DNA from: Macrothele yani
Taxonomy: Eukaryota > Arthropoda > Arachnida > Araneae > Macrothelidae
DNA: 64,000 nucleotides
Assembly (NCBI GenBank): GCA_039090855.1
Contig: CM077007.1
Coordinates: forward strand, 18,897,515-18,961,514
Reading direction: 5' to 3'
Shown: positions 45,015 through 55,692 of the stretch, one piece after another
How the letters are laid out: every line of letters begins with the position of its first letter
Numbering within the stretch: the first letter of the stretch is position 1
Made by a program: the position numbers and the translations under genes
Notes under the pieces: generated by a model
The model's database searches: none
The model's input: only the letters and a program-made list of their open reading frames with translations
What the model was told of the DNA's origin: nothing

Positions 45015-45305
45015 GGGGTAATTTGCAACAATAAAAGTTCCCTGTTGAACAAAAAATTTTCCTTTTATGTGTAAGTTTCTAAAATAAAATATTTTGTTGG
45101 GAGGTTGTCATGCTATAAGTTTTTCAGCTGAATTTGAATGAAATTATTAAAGTTGACAAATTCGTATGACCTGCTGCTAGAAGAGCTTTTTTTAAAAAAG
45201 TGCTCAAGATATATCACAACTTCAGCAACTCTTTGTAAATCTTCTTTTCAAGTGATTAAGTAGGTCACTTGGAAAAGGAATGTGATGCAGTCACACAATA
45301 ATGGC

Positions 45306-47561
45306 CCTTTTCCCAAGCCTGGCAAAGACCCCAAGTCTCCCTCTATTTATCGGCCAATTGCCCTCACTAGCTGTCTGTGCAAAATCCTTGAACGAATGGT
45401 TAATTCCCGGCTAATTTATTTTCTTGAAGAACATCGAATACTGTCTCCATCACAAAGCGGCTTCCGTCGTCATCGTTCAGCTCCTGACCATCTCCTGCTC
45501 CTTGAGACGTCTGTTCGTGAGGCGTTCGTACGTAGGCAGCATCTGGTGTCTGTATTTTTTGACATCGAAAAAGCTTACGATAGAGCGTGGCGTCACGGTA
45601 TCCTCCGTGACCTCCGCGAGAGTGGGTTGCGGGGAAACCTGCCAACCTTCATTGCCAACTTTCTTCGTAACCGTGTGTTCCAGGTGCGCCTGGGTACAAC
45701 GCTGTCCGCCTTTTTCCATCAAGAACAAGGCGTTCCTCAAGGCAGCATTCTTTCGGTGACTCTGTTCATCCTCCGCATTAATTGTTTACTCAAAAATCTT
45801 CCTCCTGCGGTTTCGGCTACCATTTATGTTGACGACCTTCACATCTTCTGTTCGTCATCCAGCATGCGTTTCGTTGAAAGGCAGTTGCAGTCTGCAATTA
45901 CCCAGATTGTTAAAGCCGCTAACAATAATGGGTTTGTTCTTTCTCCCGACAAGACAGCCTGTGTCCATTTCTGCCGGAGGCGTGGCCTCCATCCTGATCC
46001 AGAGCTCTATTTGAACCGTGCAGCCATTCCAGTTTTGCCGGAAACCAAGTTCCTTGGTTTGACCGTTGACCGTGCTCTCACCTTTCGCTCGCACGTTCGA
46101 CGGCTAAGGACTTCCTGTCTGAGAGCCTTGTCAATCCTTAAGATCCTTGCCTCAGTCTCCTGGGGTGCAGACAGGACTTCTTTGTTCCGTATTTACCATT
46201 CTCTCATTCGGTCTAAGCTGGATTATGGCTGTATGGTGTATGGCTCTGCGCGTCCTACCGTTCTCCGGCCGTTGGATACCATCCACCATCAAGCGCTGCG
46301 TCTTTGTACGGGAGCATTTCGCACGTCACCCATTCCCAGCCTTTATGCCGACGCGAACGAACCGTCGCTTCATTTACGCCGTCTGCAGCTGTCTCTTCAA
46401 TTTTACCTGAAACTTAAATCACTCACAGACCATCCTTTATACGGTGCAGTTTTTCATCCCCAGCATGCTCGTTTGTTCGAGATCCGTCCCTCGTGCATTC
46501 GAACCTTCGGTCTTCGTATGGCGGCCGTAGCTCGTGATGCAGGGCTCGACTTGTCACTCGTTGGAGAGACCAGGGGCTTTGAGGATTCTCCATGGCATTT
46601 TCTTGGTGTCTTGGTCGATACCAGCTTTACATCTTTTGACAAGTCCTCAACCCCTGCGTCAGTGTACCAGCAGCTCTTCGCTGAACACCGTTACGTCAAT
46701 GCAGACTTTATTCCTGTTTTCACCGATGGATCTAAGGCGGCTGGTGTTGTTGGATCCGCCGCCGTCTGCGTTGACGAAGTTTCTGTTGCCCGCATTCCTC
46801 CTGAGGCCACGGTTTTTTCAGCGGAGATGCATGCTGTGTATCTTGCACTTGTTCACGTGCAGTCGAGCTCTCATCAGCGTGCTATTGTGTACACTGATTC
46901 GTTGAGTGTTGTGCAATCATTGTCATCTTTGGATTTCACTGGCCACCCACTTCTTTTTGCCGTTCGGAGACTTCTTCGTTCTTTGCTCGAGGCTGATGTC
47001 CAGATTCGGTTCTGCTGGATTCCTGGGCATGTTGGGATCCCAGGGAACGAGTCTGCCGATGCTGCTGCTAGATCTGCCTCTTCTTTGGTCGTCACACCCT
47101 TGCCACTGTTTCACCGCGATTTTCGCTTTCTTGTTCACGATCATATCAGACGAACGTGGCGAAGTCTGTGGGACCAACAGGTGGAGAATAAACTGCACCG
47201 TATAAAACCTAACCTTGGAATCTGGAAATCATCGTGTCGCCGGAACCGTAGGGAAGAAGTTGTTCTTGCGCGTCTCCGCATTGGGCATTGTCGCTTCACG
47301 CATAGCTATTTGCTGTGTGGCGACGCTGCCCCAATGTGTGAGGCGTGCGACTGTTTACTCACCATCTCTCATGTTTTGTGTAGTTGTGTTCGGTTTTGTA
47401 ATAATCGGTTTCACTATTTTCAGTCTCATCTGCTGGACGAGGACGCAGCTACGCTTCAAAAACTTTTGGGCGACCACTGCGACACTTTCGCAGTATTTTC
47501 CTTTTTAAAACAGATTAACTTTTTAAAACTTATTAAAAAAAAAAAAAAAAAAGTGATATAA
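45306..47561 (+). CDS. I-group reverse transcriptase and RNase H, open frame without own start
   Basis: Reverse transcriptase: PFPKPGKDPKSPSIYRPIAL, LSPSQSGFRRHRSAPDHLLL, VFFDIEKAYDRAWRHGIL, EQGVPQGSILSVTLFILRIN, TIYVDDLHIFCSS (catalytic YVDD) and PETKFLGLTVD. RNase H: PVFTDGSKAAGVVGSAAV, FSAEMHAVYLALV, AIVYTDSLSVVQSL and GHVGIPGNESADAAARSA, with the acidic D-E-D-D set. A C-terminal Cys/His cluster follows (LRIGHCRFTHSYLLCGDAAP, MCEACDCLLTISHVLCSC). The first ATG (45282) lies in host DNA and the target duplication, so it is not the real start. Confidence 0.92.
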   Translation, partial: PFPKPGKDPKSPSIYRPIALTSCLCKILERMVNSRLIYFLEEHRILSPSQSGFRRHRSAPDHLLLLETSVREAFVRRQHLVSVFFDIEKAYDRAWRHGILRDLRESGLRGNLPTFIANFLRNRVFQVRLGTTLSAFFHQEQGVPQGSILSVTLFILRINCLLKNLPPAVSATIYVDDLHIFCSSSSMRFVERQLQSAITQIVKAANNNGFVLSPDKTACVHFCRRRGLHPDPELYLNRAAIPVLPETKFLGLTVDRALTFRSHVRRLRTSCLRALSILKILASVSWGADRTSLFRIYHSLIRSKLDYGCMVYGSARPTVLRPLDTIHHQALRLCTGAFRTSPIPSLYADANEPSLHLRRLQLSLQFYLKLKSLTDHPLYGAVFHPQHARLFEIRPSCIRTFGLRMAAVARDAGLDLSLVGETRGFEDSPWHFLGVLVDTSFTSFDKSSTPASVYQQLFAEHRYVNADFIPVFTDGSKAAGVVGSAAVCVDEVSVARIPPEATVFSAEMHAVYLALVHVQSSSHQRAIVYTDSLSVVQSLSSLDFTGHPLLFAVRRLLRSLLEADVQIRFCWIPGHVGIPGNESADAAARSASSLVVTPLPLFHRDFRFLVHDHIRRTWRSLWDQQVENKLHRIKPNLGIWKSSCRRNRREEVVLARLRIGHCRFTHSYLLCGDAAPMCEACDCLLTISHVLCSCVRFCNNRFHYFQSHLLDEDAATLQKLLGDHCDTFAVFSFLKQINFLKLIKKKKKKVI

Positions 47562-47775
47562 TAAATATAATAGTAAACTAATAAAGTTATATATAAACCT
47601 AATTAACTAACTAGTCTTCACATCTTTCATCATCCTCTTTTCTAACTTTTACTAAGCCCGTCTGCTCTTAATCATTCTCCACGCTTTTGGAAATCTTTAG
47701 CTGATAGTTCTGTGTCTGGCGCTCTTTGGCCAAACCTGGCCCTTGCGCCACTAAAATCAACTAACTAACTAACTA
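45306..47775 (+). mobile_element. I-group LINE with RNase H, 5'-truncated, recent
   Basis: Flanked by a perfect 13-bp duplication ACACAATAATGGC (45293-45305 and 47776-47788). The 3' end has an A run (47535-47552) and a (CTAA)n tail. It is GC-richer than the intron around it, and its single frame is unbroken, both signs of recent insertion. The endonuclease and ORF1 are absent through 5' truncation, so it is dead on arrival. Sits in the RIC1 intron between exons g and h, sense strand. Confidence 0.93.
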
Positions 47776-47817
47776 ACACAATAATGGCAATCCTCCAAAT
47801 ATGTGGCGTTAGTGAAT

Positions 47818-48013
47818 AAACAAATACATCGCTCTTTTCATGTTTTACCAACACACAACAACCAAAAAATTGTTATTTGGTCATCACCGGGGAATTGAAT
47901 CCCAGATCTCATGATATGGAGAGATCCGGGGTGTAATTCCCCGGTGGTGACCGAATATCAATTTTTCGGTTGCTGTGTGTTGGTAAAACGTGGAAAGATT
48001 GATGTATTTGTTC
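47818..48013. repeat. Foldback MITE, about 93-bp arms
   Basis: 47818-47910 is the near-perfect reverse complement of 47919-48012 (AAATACATC, TTTTACCAACACACAACAACC, GGTCATCACCGGGGAATT and their complements) with an 8-base centre ATGATATG. No coding capacity. It could form one long hairpin in the RIC1 transcript. Confidence 0.92.
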
Positions 48014-48024
48014 ATACACAATAA

Positions 48025-48185
48025 TGACCTTGATTTATGGTTTTGTGAACTTGACGCATGTAATCTGCCAAGTTCACAAAACCTGGTCATTATAACATGA
48101 CAAGCTCCCAACAAAATATTAATACTTACAAAATACTCGTGTGGATCTGGTCATTATAGCATGACAACTTCCCAACAAGTACTTA
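48025..48185. repeat. Second hairpin and a direct repeat beside the foldback
   Basis: GGTTTTGTGAACTTG pairs with CAAGTTCACAAAACC (48039-48083). CTGGTCATTATAACATGACA at about 48084 recurs as CTGGTCATTATAGCATGACA at about 48149, followed by CCCAACAA both times. Probably remains of a related MITE. Confidence 0.7.
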
Positions 48186-49424
48186 ACAAATACTCACTCC
48201 AACAAATTATGTGGGATTAATTACTCTGTGCAATTCATCCCTTGTGAAGTGCCATATATCCAGCAACTGGTATTTCGTTTAGTGTTTTCTGTTTTCCCAT
48301 TTGTGTGAAATGAAATATTGACTTCATGTTATTTCAGAACTTAACAACCAATACCTTAAAAAATCATTATTTTTTCTTATTCTTTCTGCTAATGTTATGA
48401 GCTGAAAATAGGGTATCAATAAACAATGTCCAAGATTTTTCATGGCATTTTCAACTGCCAGAGACCTTAAACTGTAATTTTTTTTCTTGCAATCACACAT
48501 TTCAAAAGTATCAACATTTTTTTAAGCTACAGCATCAAAAGTTTTTCTTTTGTTTAATATTATTGCTGACAGATACACTGTGTTTCAGCAAGTGAAAAGC
48601 ATTTAGAGCATAAATTCTTCATTCAGTCAGGTAAGAAAAAAAAGACCTTTTTGCCAGGTCAGAGCTTGACAGTGATTATGTTTCTGCTATTTCTCCTATA
48701 CTATTTTATGAACCTACAATGAACTTCAAATATCACTTGCTTCAATTTTGTCAAATTAATACATTTCCTCAGAAAATCTAAATCTAACATGAGCTGTTGG
48801 AGATTTTTGCAGATTTGAGTGGGTTCTGAATAATTTTTTACAGTGGGTTCTGAATAATTTTTTCGTTTTGTTTTTGAATAATTTTTTACAGATACCAAAG
48901 CTGTTTCTGTGGTAAATCTACTATCAACATAACCTATGAAACACCAGTTTTCAAAAAAAAAAAAAAGAAAGAAAAAAAATGTAAGCTTTTTTTTTTTTTT
49001 TTCTCTCTTGGAAATCAATATTTGTCTAAATATTCAGCAGTGTTGGCTAAGCAAAATATTGATCGAATTCGGAACAATTCTGCATCCAAAGTGTTTAACA
49101 TAAAATATTTCATTTGCAATTCGTCTGATTCTTAGTTGTGTTTTCTACGTTAGTTAAAATGCACACAGTCGTGGCTTGTGTAATGGAATAAAAATTTTAA
49201 AAGAATTAATTTTGTTTTGTTGCTCTGTACTTTCACAACAGTATAAAGAATGGAAAGGAAAGAAAAGATAATTTTTTTCAGTATTTATATGCTCTTATAT
49301 AAATCAGTGTAAAATAGTATTTTATTCTTTTGCTATTACATAACATGGCACTAGGACTGAAGCTTCATATTACTAACTTACCTCATGTGTTAATTTTAGA
49401 TTTACTTTTTATTTTGCATTTCAG
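48186..49424 (+). other. Intron sequence, no gene recognised
   Basis: Contains a small tandem repeat (GTGGGTTCTGAATAATTTTT, partly three times, 48825-48892) and homopolymer runs. Ends at the acceptor of RIC1 exon h. Confidence 0.5.
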
Positions 49425-49590
49425 ATTCGTGCATATCCTCAGGAGAGCAAACTAGATAATAGCTTTGTTCGTGTTGTAAAAATGCCAACTCAAGTCTTGC
49501 AATTGTCAGTTTTGGAAGACCGTTTACTTAGTTTTTGTGCAGATTCACATTTAACACTATACAATTTACAGAAGAAAACATCACCTACTA
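49425..49590 (+). CDS. RIC1: RIC1 exon h
   Basis: 166 bp, ends with one base of a codon. Encodes IRAYPQESKLDNSFVRVVKM, then VLQLSVLEDRLLSFCADSHL and TLYNLQKK. LDN(S/A)F and the following hydrophobic strands match RIC1. Acceptor GCATTTCAG, donor CTA|GTAAGT. Confidence 0.94.
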
Positions 49591-49784
49591 GTAAGTACTA
49601 AAATACATATGTGCTGGGATTTTTTTGTTGTTTTGTTTTTGAAATATGTTTGTAGATATTGCCTAACATTTGTTAATATGGTCTGGGTTAAAAGTGTATA
49701 ATGGCTGCGTAAATTCTAAAAAAAATTTTTATTGTCTTGCTGTTTTGAGTTTTGATGTTTTTTTTTTAATTTTGCCCCATCTAG

Positions 49785-49892
49785 GTTGTATTTTACAAAT
49801 TAATCGTATTTTGGAACTTGATGTCACAAACTTAGTTTTCCATCCAGCTTGTGTTGTATCTGCTTTGCTCACATCATTGTGCACCGAAACAG
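49785..49892 (+). CDS. RIC1: RIC1 exon i
   Basis: 108 bp; starts with two bases and ends with one base of split codons. Encodes SCILQINRILELDVTNLVFH then PACVVSALLTSLCTET. The preceding intron is 194 bp. Acceptor CATCTAG, donor CAG|GTAATT. Confidence 0.93.
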
Positions 49893-50154
49893 GTAATTCA
49901 TGGTTTTTAACAATTATTTACTTGCTTTAGAATAACATAACTCCATGTGTAGGTGAGTAATGTACATATTTTGTGCATAGAAAATATAAATTTAAAGAAA
50001 AGTAGAGAAAGAACCATGAACATGTTTGTTATTGAATTTCAATTTTGGAATCTTGTGCAAGTTTAGAACGTAATGATGTTCAAATTAATTCGGTTTTGCT
50101 CTCAGTTGTTCAAAACTGCATCATGTACAACTGACACAAGCTAAAGTTACTGTC

Positions 50155-50290
50155 TGATGTTTTTTTGTTTTTTTTTGTTTTGAAATATTTGCTTACTTTC
50201 TTTGTTCTGTTCTTCACGTATTTTTACATGAAGAACAGAACAAAGAAAGTATGCAAATACTTCAAAACTCAAATAATAAAAACATGTAAT
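50155..50290. repeat. Hairpin MITE, arms of about 60 bp
   Basis: TACTTTCTTTGTTCTGTTCTTCA pairs exactly with its complement at 50231-50253 around a short loop (CGTATTTTTACA). Pairing continues imperfectly outward (GAAATATTTGC with GCAAATACTTC; GATGTTTTTT with AAAAACATG). Confidence 0.85.
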
Positions 50291-50374
50291 TACTGCATAG
50301 CAGGTAAAAAACCTAAATGCAAAATTTGCATAATAAGTTAGTCTAAATTTTAGAAAGTGTTCTTAACTGATTTT

Positions 50375-51655
50375 TTACGCTTTCCAACCGTAGGTTGAAG
50401 AAGCGTATATGCTCCAGCTTTGTCTGTCTGTCGGCACGATAACTCGCGTAAAAATGGTTCGATTTCGATGAAATTTTAGTATGTGGTAGGGGACCACCTG
50501 GGGACGAACCCTATTAAAAATGGACAAAATGGGGTCAAAGGTCATGGCATAGGAGCGGGATCCGTTCCATTGACCTTATGCGTCATAACTTGCGTAAATA
50601 TGGTTCGATGTCGATTAAATTTTAATATATTGCAGGGGACTACCTGGGAATGAACCCTATTGAAAATGGGTGAAGTGGGGTCAAAGGTCAGGACATAGGC
50701 GCGGAATGCATTCCATTGCCTTTATGCGTCATAACGTGCGTAAAAATGGTTCAATTTCGATGAAATTTTATTATGTGGTAGGGGACCACGTGGGGACGAT
50801 CTTATGGGGTCACAACTCGTGCTTGAGATGTTGGCACACGGTCACGCCATCTGTCTCATTGTGTCACGCATTGTGTGTGGATCGTATTAAAGTTTTATGA
50901 CGTCACACTCTTGCGAGCAGATGGTCGCGATTCCCATCTGCCTCATTACATCACGCGTTGTGTGCGTATGTCCGTCCACACGATAACTCGCATAAAAATC
51001 ATTGGATTTCGATTAACTTTTTGTATGTGGAAGGGGATCACCTGGGAAGGAACCCTATTGAAAGTGAACGAAATGGGGTCAAAAGTTAGGACATAGGAGC
51101 GGGATCCATTCCACTGCTCTTATGCGTCATAACTAACGTAAAAAAGGTTCGATTTCAATTAAATTTTAGTATGTGGTCTATTGTCCCCTACCATTTGGGG
51201 ACAAACCCTATTGAAAATGGGCGAAATGAGGTCAAAGGTCAGGACATAGAAGCGGAATCACTTCCATCGCCATTATGCGTCATAACTTACGTAAAAATTC
51301 TTCGATTTGGATGAAATGTTAGTATGTTGTGGGGACCTGCCTGAGGATGAATCCTATTGAAAGTGGGTGAAATGGGGTCAAAGGTTAGGACACAGGAGTG
51401 GAATCTATTCTATAGTCCTTATGCGTCATAACTTACGTAAAAATGCTTCCATTGCGACAAAACTTTATCATGTTATTTCGGAGGTATACTGAACCAGTTC
51501 TGTTAAATATAATCGAAATGGGGTCAAAGGTCAGGGCACAGGACCGAGATTTATTCCACAACCATTATCCTCATAACTTGAGTAATGATTTCTGGTATGT
51601 TGGAAAGCGTATTATAATCAATGCATTGCATGATTTTACTAACTTTTTATTTTAA
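50375..51655 (+). repeat. DR1-bearing tandem repeat, long array (about 8-9 units)
   Basis: Units of about 147 bp: AAAAATGGTTCGATTTCGATG, ...GGGGACCACCTGGGGACGAA, CCCTATTGAAAATGGG, the GGGGTCAAAGGTCA word, GGACATAGGAGCGGGATCC and TTATGCGTCATAACTTACGT. The DR1 word starts at 50531, 50677, 51075 (decayed), 51228, 51375 (one change) and 51520. One stretch (50790-50990) carries a different insert with TGTCTGTCTCATTGTGTCACGC-type text. Same family as 30150-30650. Confidence 0.9.
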
Positions 51656-52017
51656 TTATCTGCCTTTGATTAGTTACCAAGGTTTGTTCTGAAAGAATTA
51701 TTGTTACTATTTTTGTTCATCTCTTATGACCATCATGAAATCTTGCAATGGAGAAGATTTACGTGACTGGAGAGTTTAGCTGTGCTTTTGATTAAACCAG
51801 ACAGACTGTACAACACGTTATGTACATCTCCAAATTTTAAATTTTATGTGTCATTTGATGACTTTTGCCTAACTCTGTAATTGACTGGTTAACTGAAATT
51901 TGCCAATTGTGCTAGAAGTTAGGTATGGTTCTTTAGGATTAGAGGGATGCTGTTGTTGTTCCTTTTTATAAGGGAAAGGGTTATCAGACTGAATGCAAGA
52001 ACTTTCGTGGTATCAGT

Positions 52018-52449
52018 TTGCTGAGTGTGCCAGGGAAAGTATGTGGAAAGGTTGCTATTGAAAAGGTACGAGGTCTTACATCAGAGAAAGTGTGGAACGT
52101 ACAGAGTGGTTTTATACCTGGTAAGTGCTGCACTAACCAAATTTTTGCTTTACATTTGATGATTGAAAAGTATCTGTCTGTTGGTAAGAAAGTTTTTGCT
52201 GTCTTCGTATATTTAGAAAAAGCTTATGCCAAAGTAAATATTAATAGGACTCTTCTGTGGAAGGTACTGAATAAATATGGTATCACTGTGAATCTGCTCT
52301 GTAGTGTGAAAACCATGTATACTGGTAGTAGAGCATGTGTACGAGTAAATGGTGTTGTATCAAAATGGTTTTCTATTGGAGCAAGAGTCAGACAGGGTTG
52401 TGTAATGTCACTATGGCTGTTTTTAATGTATTTATGGATGCATGCATGA
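52018..52449 (+). pseudogene. LINE reverse transcriptase fragment (left of Tc1)
   Basis: 143 open residues: LSVPGKVCGKVAIEKVRGLT, VFAVFVYLEKAYAKVNINRT (AFIDLEKAYDRV with the first catalytic Asp changed to Tyr) and ACVRVNGVVSKWFSIGARVR. A short AT-rich duplication follows at 52440-52530 before the Tc1 end. Inactive even before the Tc1 insertion, because the palm Asp is lost. Confidence 0.8.
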
Positions 52450-52550
52450 TGTTGAGATGGATAATACTGGCATTACTTAATACTAATAACAAATAATTTT
52501 AATGGTTAATACTGGTTTGTCTTGGTAGTGTCCGTGTGTGTAGTTTGCTA

Positions 52551-53759
52551 CACAGTCGAGTCACATTATTGTGTCCACCTGCTTTTGACGTCAACAGTTT
52601 GTAGCCAATGAAAGAAGGCACATGTCGTGAGCTGGCTTGGAGGGTATATAAGGTGTGCTGTAGGCATTCTGAAAACATATCACTCATTGCTGTCATGGGT
52701 AAAAGGAGCGATTTATCAAATTTGCGAAAAGGGATGATTATTGGCTTTCGGGCCAGGGGTGGCAGTATTTCTGAAACAGCACAGTTTGGGAACGGTTCGC
52801 GTGCTGCTGTGGTTGAAGTGTATCATGATTGGAGAAACAGCACCATTGTGAATAAGCGACGTGCACACTGCGGAGCACCACGTGCCATTGACGTGAGAGG
52901 TGAACGTTGAAGTGCACGAGGGCTGATCAACACACTATGGTGGAGCAGCTCACTGGTTGAATGAACCAGGGGGCTACTGGAAGTGTATCTGAAATTACAG
53001 TTCAGCGAACCCTGCTGCATATTGGGCTCCGATGCAGACGGATAGTCACTGCACCAATGCTAATGAAGTTGCATTGGCAGAAAAGGCTTACATTTGCATG
53101 GTAGTATTGGAATTGGACTTCCGCTGATTGCCAAAGGATTTCTTTCTCCAATGAGTCACGTTTTTTGCTTCATCAAATGAATGAATGTTGGCGTATAAGG
53201 CGAGAAACATTGGAGAACAAACACTCTTCAACCATTGCCGGAAGAACACAAGCTGGTGGGGGCCATGTTATGGTCTGGGGAATGTTTTCATGGCATTCCC
53301 TGGGTCCACTCATACCTGTGGAAGGCACTATGGACTGAATTCATTATGAATCCATCCTTGCAGACCACACACACCCATACATGCTGTTTGTCTTCCTTGG
53401 GGCGGATGGGATCTTCCAGCACGACAATGCAACATGTCACACAGCTAGAAATGCCTGAGAGGGGTTCGAAGAGCAAGATGAAGACTTCAAAGTATTTCCC
53501 TGGCTACCTAATTCCCCAGACTTAAGTCCAATTGAGCAACTGTGGGACCACCTTGATTGTGTTGTTCGCTCTATGGATCCTCCATCACGTACCCTCCAGC
53601 AGCTGTCAGATGCACTGCAGTCAGCATGGCTCCACATACTTGTGAACACCTTCCAGCACCTTATTGAGTTACTCCCAGCCTGTCTAGCCCCTGTCTGCAC
53701 TGCACACGGCAGTTACTCTGGCTATTAGCCGGTGGTTACAATAATGTGACTCCATCGTG
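52551..53759 (+). mobile_element. Tc1 element with TIRs, inserted in the LINE active-site codons
   Basis: Ends CACAGTCGAGTCACATTATT and the complement of CACGATGGAGTCACATTATT, each next to TA (52549-52550 and 53760-53761). The + strand codes a decayed transposase: MGKRSDLSNLRKGMIIGFRA (52694) and ISETAQFGNGSRAAVVEVYH, then broken frames with WWGPCYGLGNVF-type text and EQLWDHL near 53536. Size 1.21 kb. Confidence 0.9.
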
Positions 53760-54382
53760 TATATGCTGATGACACAGTCCTGTTGGCAGAGTATGCTGAC
53801 ATGGATGTATGAAGTTTGTATGAACTTCGAACTGAGTATAAGTAAGAGAAAAACCAAAGTTATGGTTTTTGAGCGAGGAACTGTTAGTACTGAATGCAAG
53901 ATAAGTCTAAATGGCACAGTGATTGACCAGGTCAATGAGTTTGTGTATTTAGGAAGCATGTTTGACAGAGAGAACAAATTAGATGGTGAAATTAGTAGGG
54001 GAGCAAATTTTCATTGAAAGTCATAGCTGCTTTTAGATGATTTCACAGGAATGATAGTTTCTCAAGAAAGTCCCAAATGGTTGTGTATGAAAGTGTAATT
54101 GTTCCTACTCTGATGTATGGCAGTGAAACCTGGGTACTACAGAAGAAACATAGGAGTTGTTTGTGTGCTGGACAGGTGCATTACTTACAGGGAATTTGTG
54201 GCAAGACATGCTCTGATCATGTGAGGAATGAAGATGTGTTGCAGTTGTGTAATGTGAAGCAAAATGTTGTTAGTAAGATGGAGACTAATATTCTTCTATG
54301 GTTTGGTCATGTTGAAAGAATGAGTGATGAGATGCTTACTAAGAGAATTTATTCAGCCCAAGTGGTAGGAAAGAAAGGTTGA
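53757..54382 (+). pseudogene. LINE C-terminal fragment (right of Tc1)
   Basis: In order: YADD text, MYEVCMNFELSISKRKTKVM, STECKISLNGTVIDQVNEFV, a frameshift near 54010, YGSETWVLQKKHRSCLCAGQ and NILLWFGHVERMSDEMLTKR. Stop at 54380 in the GRGRPRK word. Matches 11155-11870 of copy 1. Confidence 0.82.
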
Positions 54383-54603
54383 AGTCCAAGAAAATCATAG
54401 AAGGACCAGATTCAGGAATGTCTGCATAAGAAAAAGATAATGAGTATGAAGTGCAAAAGATCTTGTGTGCTGCATGTGATGGATGTTAATGAAGCTCGGG
54501 CTGTGTGCCAAGACTGCTGTAAACGGATACGCTTGGTACAGTAACAGTAAGTTCTTTCTGTGAGAAGCTGACCTCTGAATATTAGAAAACAGCCTAGTGA
54601 TTA

Positions 54604-55103
54604 TGAGTGAGTGATCAATCAATCAACCAACCAACCACCATGCTACAGAAGGGAAGGTGGGGGAATGTTTTGTTTTAGTGATAGGAATTTTCATGGGGGA
54701 AAAAAATGCTTATAAGATTTTGTGCTTTTGTTCCTATAATCTCTCTCTTTTGCACAAACACACTCACAACAATTGTATAGCCCCTACTGACTTCCAGTAG
54801 CTGCCTTCATGGTTAATAGAAGTTTTGTGTTCACAGAGATATTATAACAACATTGAAGCCATACAACTACATTTGTAACTGGAGGAGACCTACCATTAGA
54901 AAGTTTGTCAGTGTTTTAACCTCCACAGCAATGCCTTTTTGCCATGAACCAACATTTTTTGGTAATTTAATCTTACATGTTTAGTCATAATGATGCCATT
55001 ATACTGAATTTTTATGTAGAATATTTTTTACTATTATCATAAAAGTGTTAAGGAACTTGATTTCAAATGCAAAGTTAATAGTTAAAAACTAATAAGTTTT
55101 ATA
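54604..55103 (+). other. Intron sequence, nothing recognised
   Basis: AT-rich, a short (CAAC/CAAT)n run at 54616-54638, no motif. Confidence 0.5.
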
Positions 55104-55692
55104 GGATTATTAACATAATAATCAGAATAGTCTGAATTGTCTAGTTTACTGTTCAGCATGTGACATTTCAGAAAACTTTAAAATTACATCGCTCTAAAGT
55201 GGGAATCGAACCCACTTCTCCCAATTTTTGTTCAAGCGTGCTAGCCATTACACCACACATGACAACAAAGTTCCGAATATCTGAAGGTGAGGAATCTGAA
55301 CAACTTAAGATTTTCTCCAATTGAAGCATTGAAATCTTTCCTCATAGCATAGTAAATCCCAGTATCACTGATATGGAAGTTAAGGGAGAAATATTCTTCA
55401 CAAATGCATGATTATTAACATGGCAATGAGAATAGTCTGAATTGCATAGTTTACTGTTCATCATGTAACATCATTTTGGAAATCTGAAGTTGTTCAGATT
55501 CCACATCTTCAGACACTTGGAATTTTGTTGTCCTGGGTGGTGTAATGGATAGCATGCTCAGACGAAAATTGGATAATACGTGGGTAGATTCCAGCTCCAG
55601 GGCGGTGCAATTTTCAAGTTTTCTGATATGATGTTACACGTTGAACAGTGAACTGGACAATTCAGTCTGTTCTGATTGGCGTGTTAATAATG
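55104..55692. repeat. Giant hairpin made of two inverted SINE-like units
   Basis: The left arm (55104-55306) and right arm (55487-55690) are inverted copies. Each holds a tRNA-like promoter: on the - strand GTGGTGTAATGGCTAGCACG with GGGTTCGATTCCCAC (55190-55255), and on the + strand GTGGTGTAATGGATAGCATG with a damaged B box GGGTAGATTCCAG (55537-55602). Both bodies read AATTTTCAAGTTTTCTGA then GAACAGTGAACT(A/G)GACAATTCA. A third partial body lies in the spacer (55410-55470). Confidence 0.8.

Larger units (their letters stand above)
51873..54603 (+). mobile_element. (ATGT)n-family LINE, 5'-truncated, interrupted by Tc1
   Basis: Left part 51873-52550 encodes VIDWLTEICQLC, NFRGISLLSVPGK, SEKVWNVQSGFIPGKCCTNQ and RVRQGCVMS. 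Right part 53760-54603 starts at YADDTVLLAE-like text and runs to the C-terminus (NILLWFGHVERMSDEMLTKR). The missing 1.2 kb is a Tc1 element (52551-53759). The tail region GATTATGAGTGAGTGATCAATC differs from the ATGT tail of other copies. No clear target duplication. Confidence 0.88.

Noticed and set aside
45282..45305. ATG start of the 759-codon LINE frame
   Set aside because: The bases before 45306 are intron DNA and target duplication, so this is a chance start joined to a 5'-truncated LINE.
30150..51655. CRISPR-like arrays
   Set aside because: The repeats are about 147 bp units without spacer structure, in a eukaryotic intron; they are minisatellite-type arrays.
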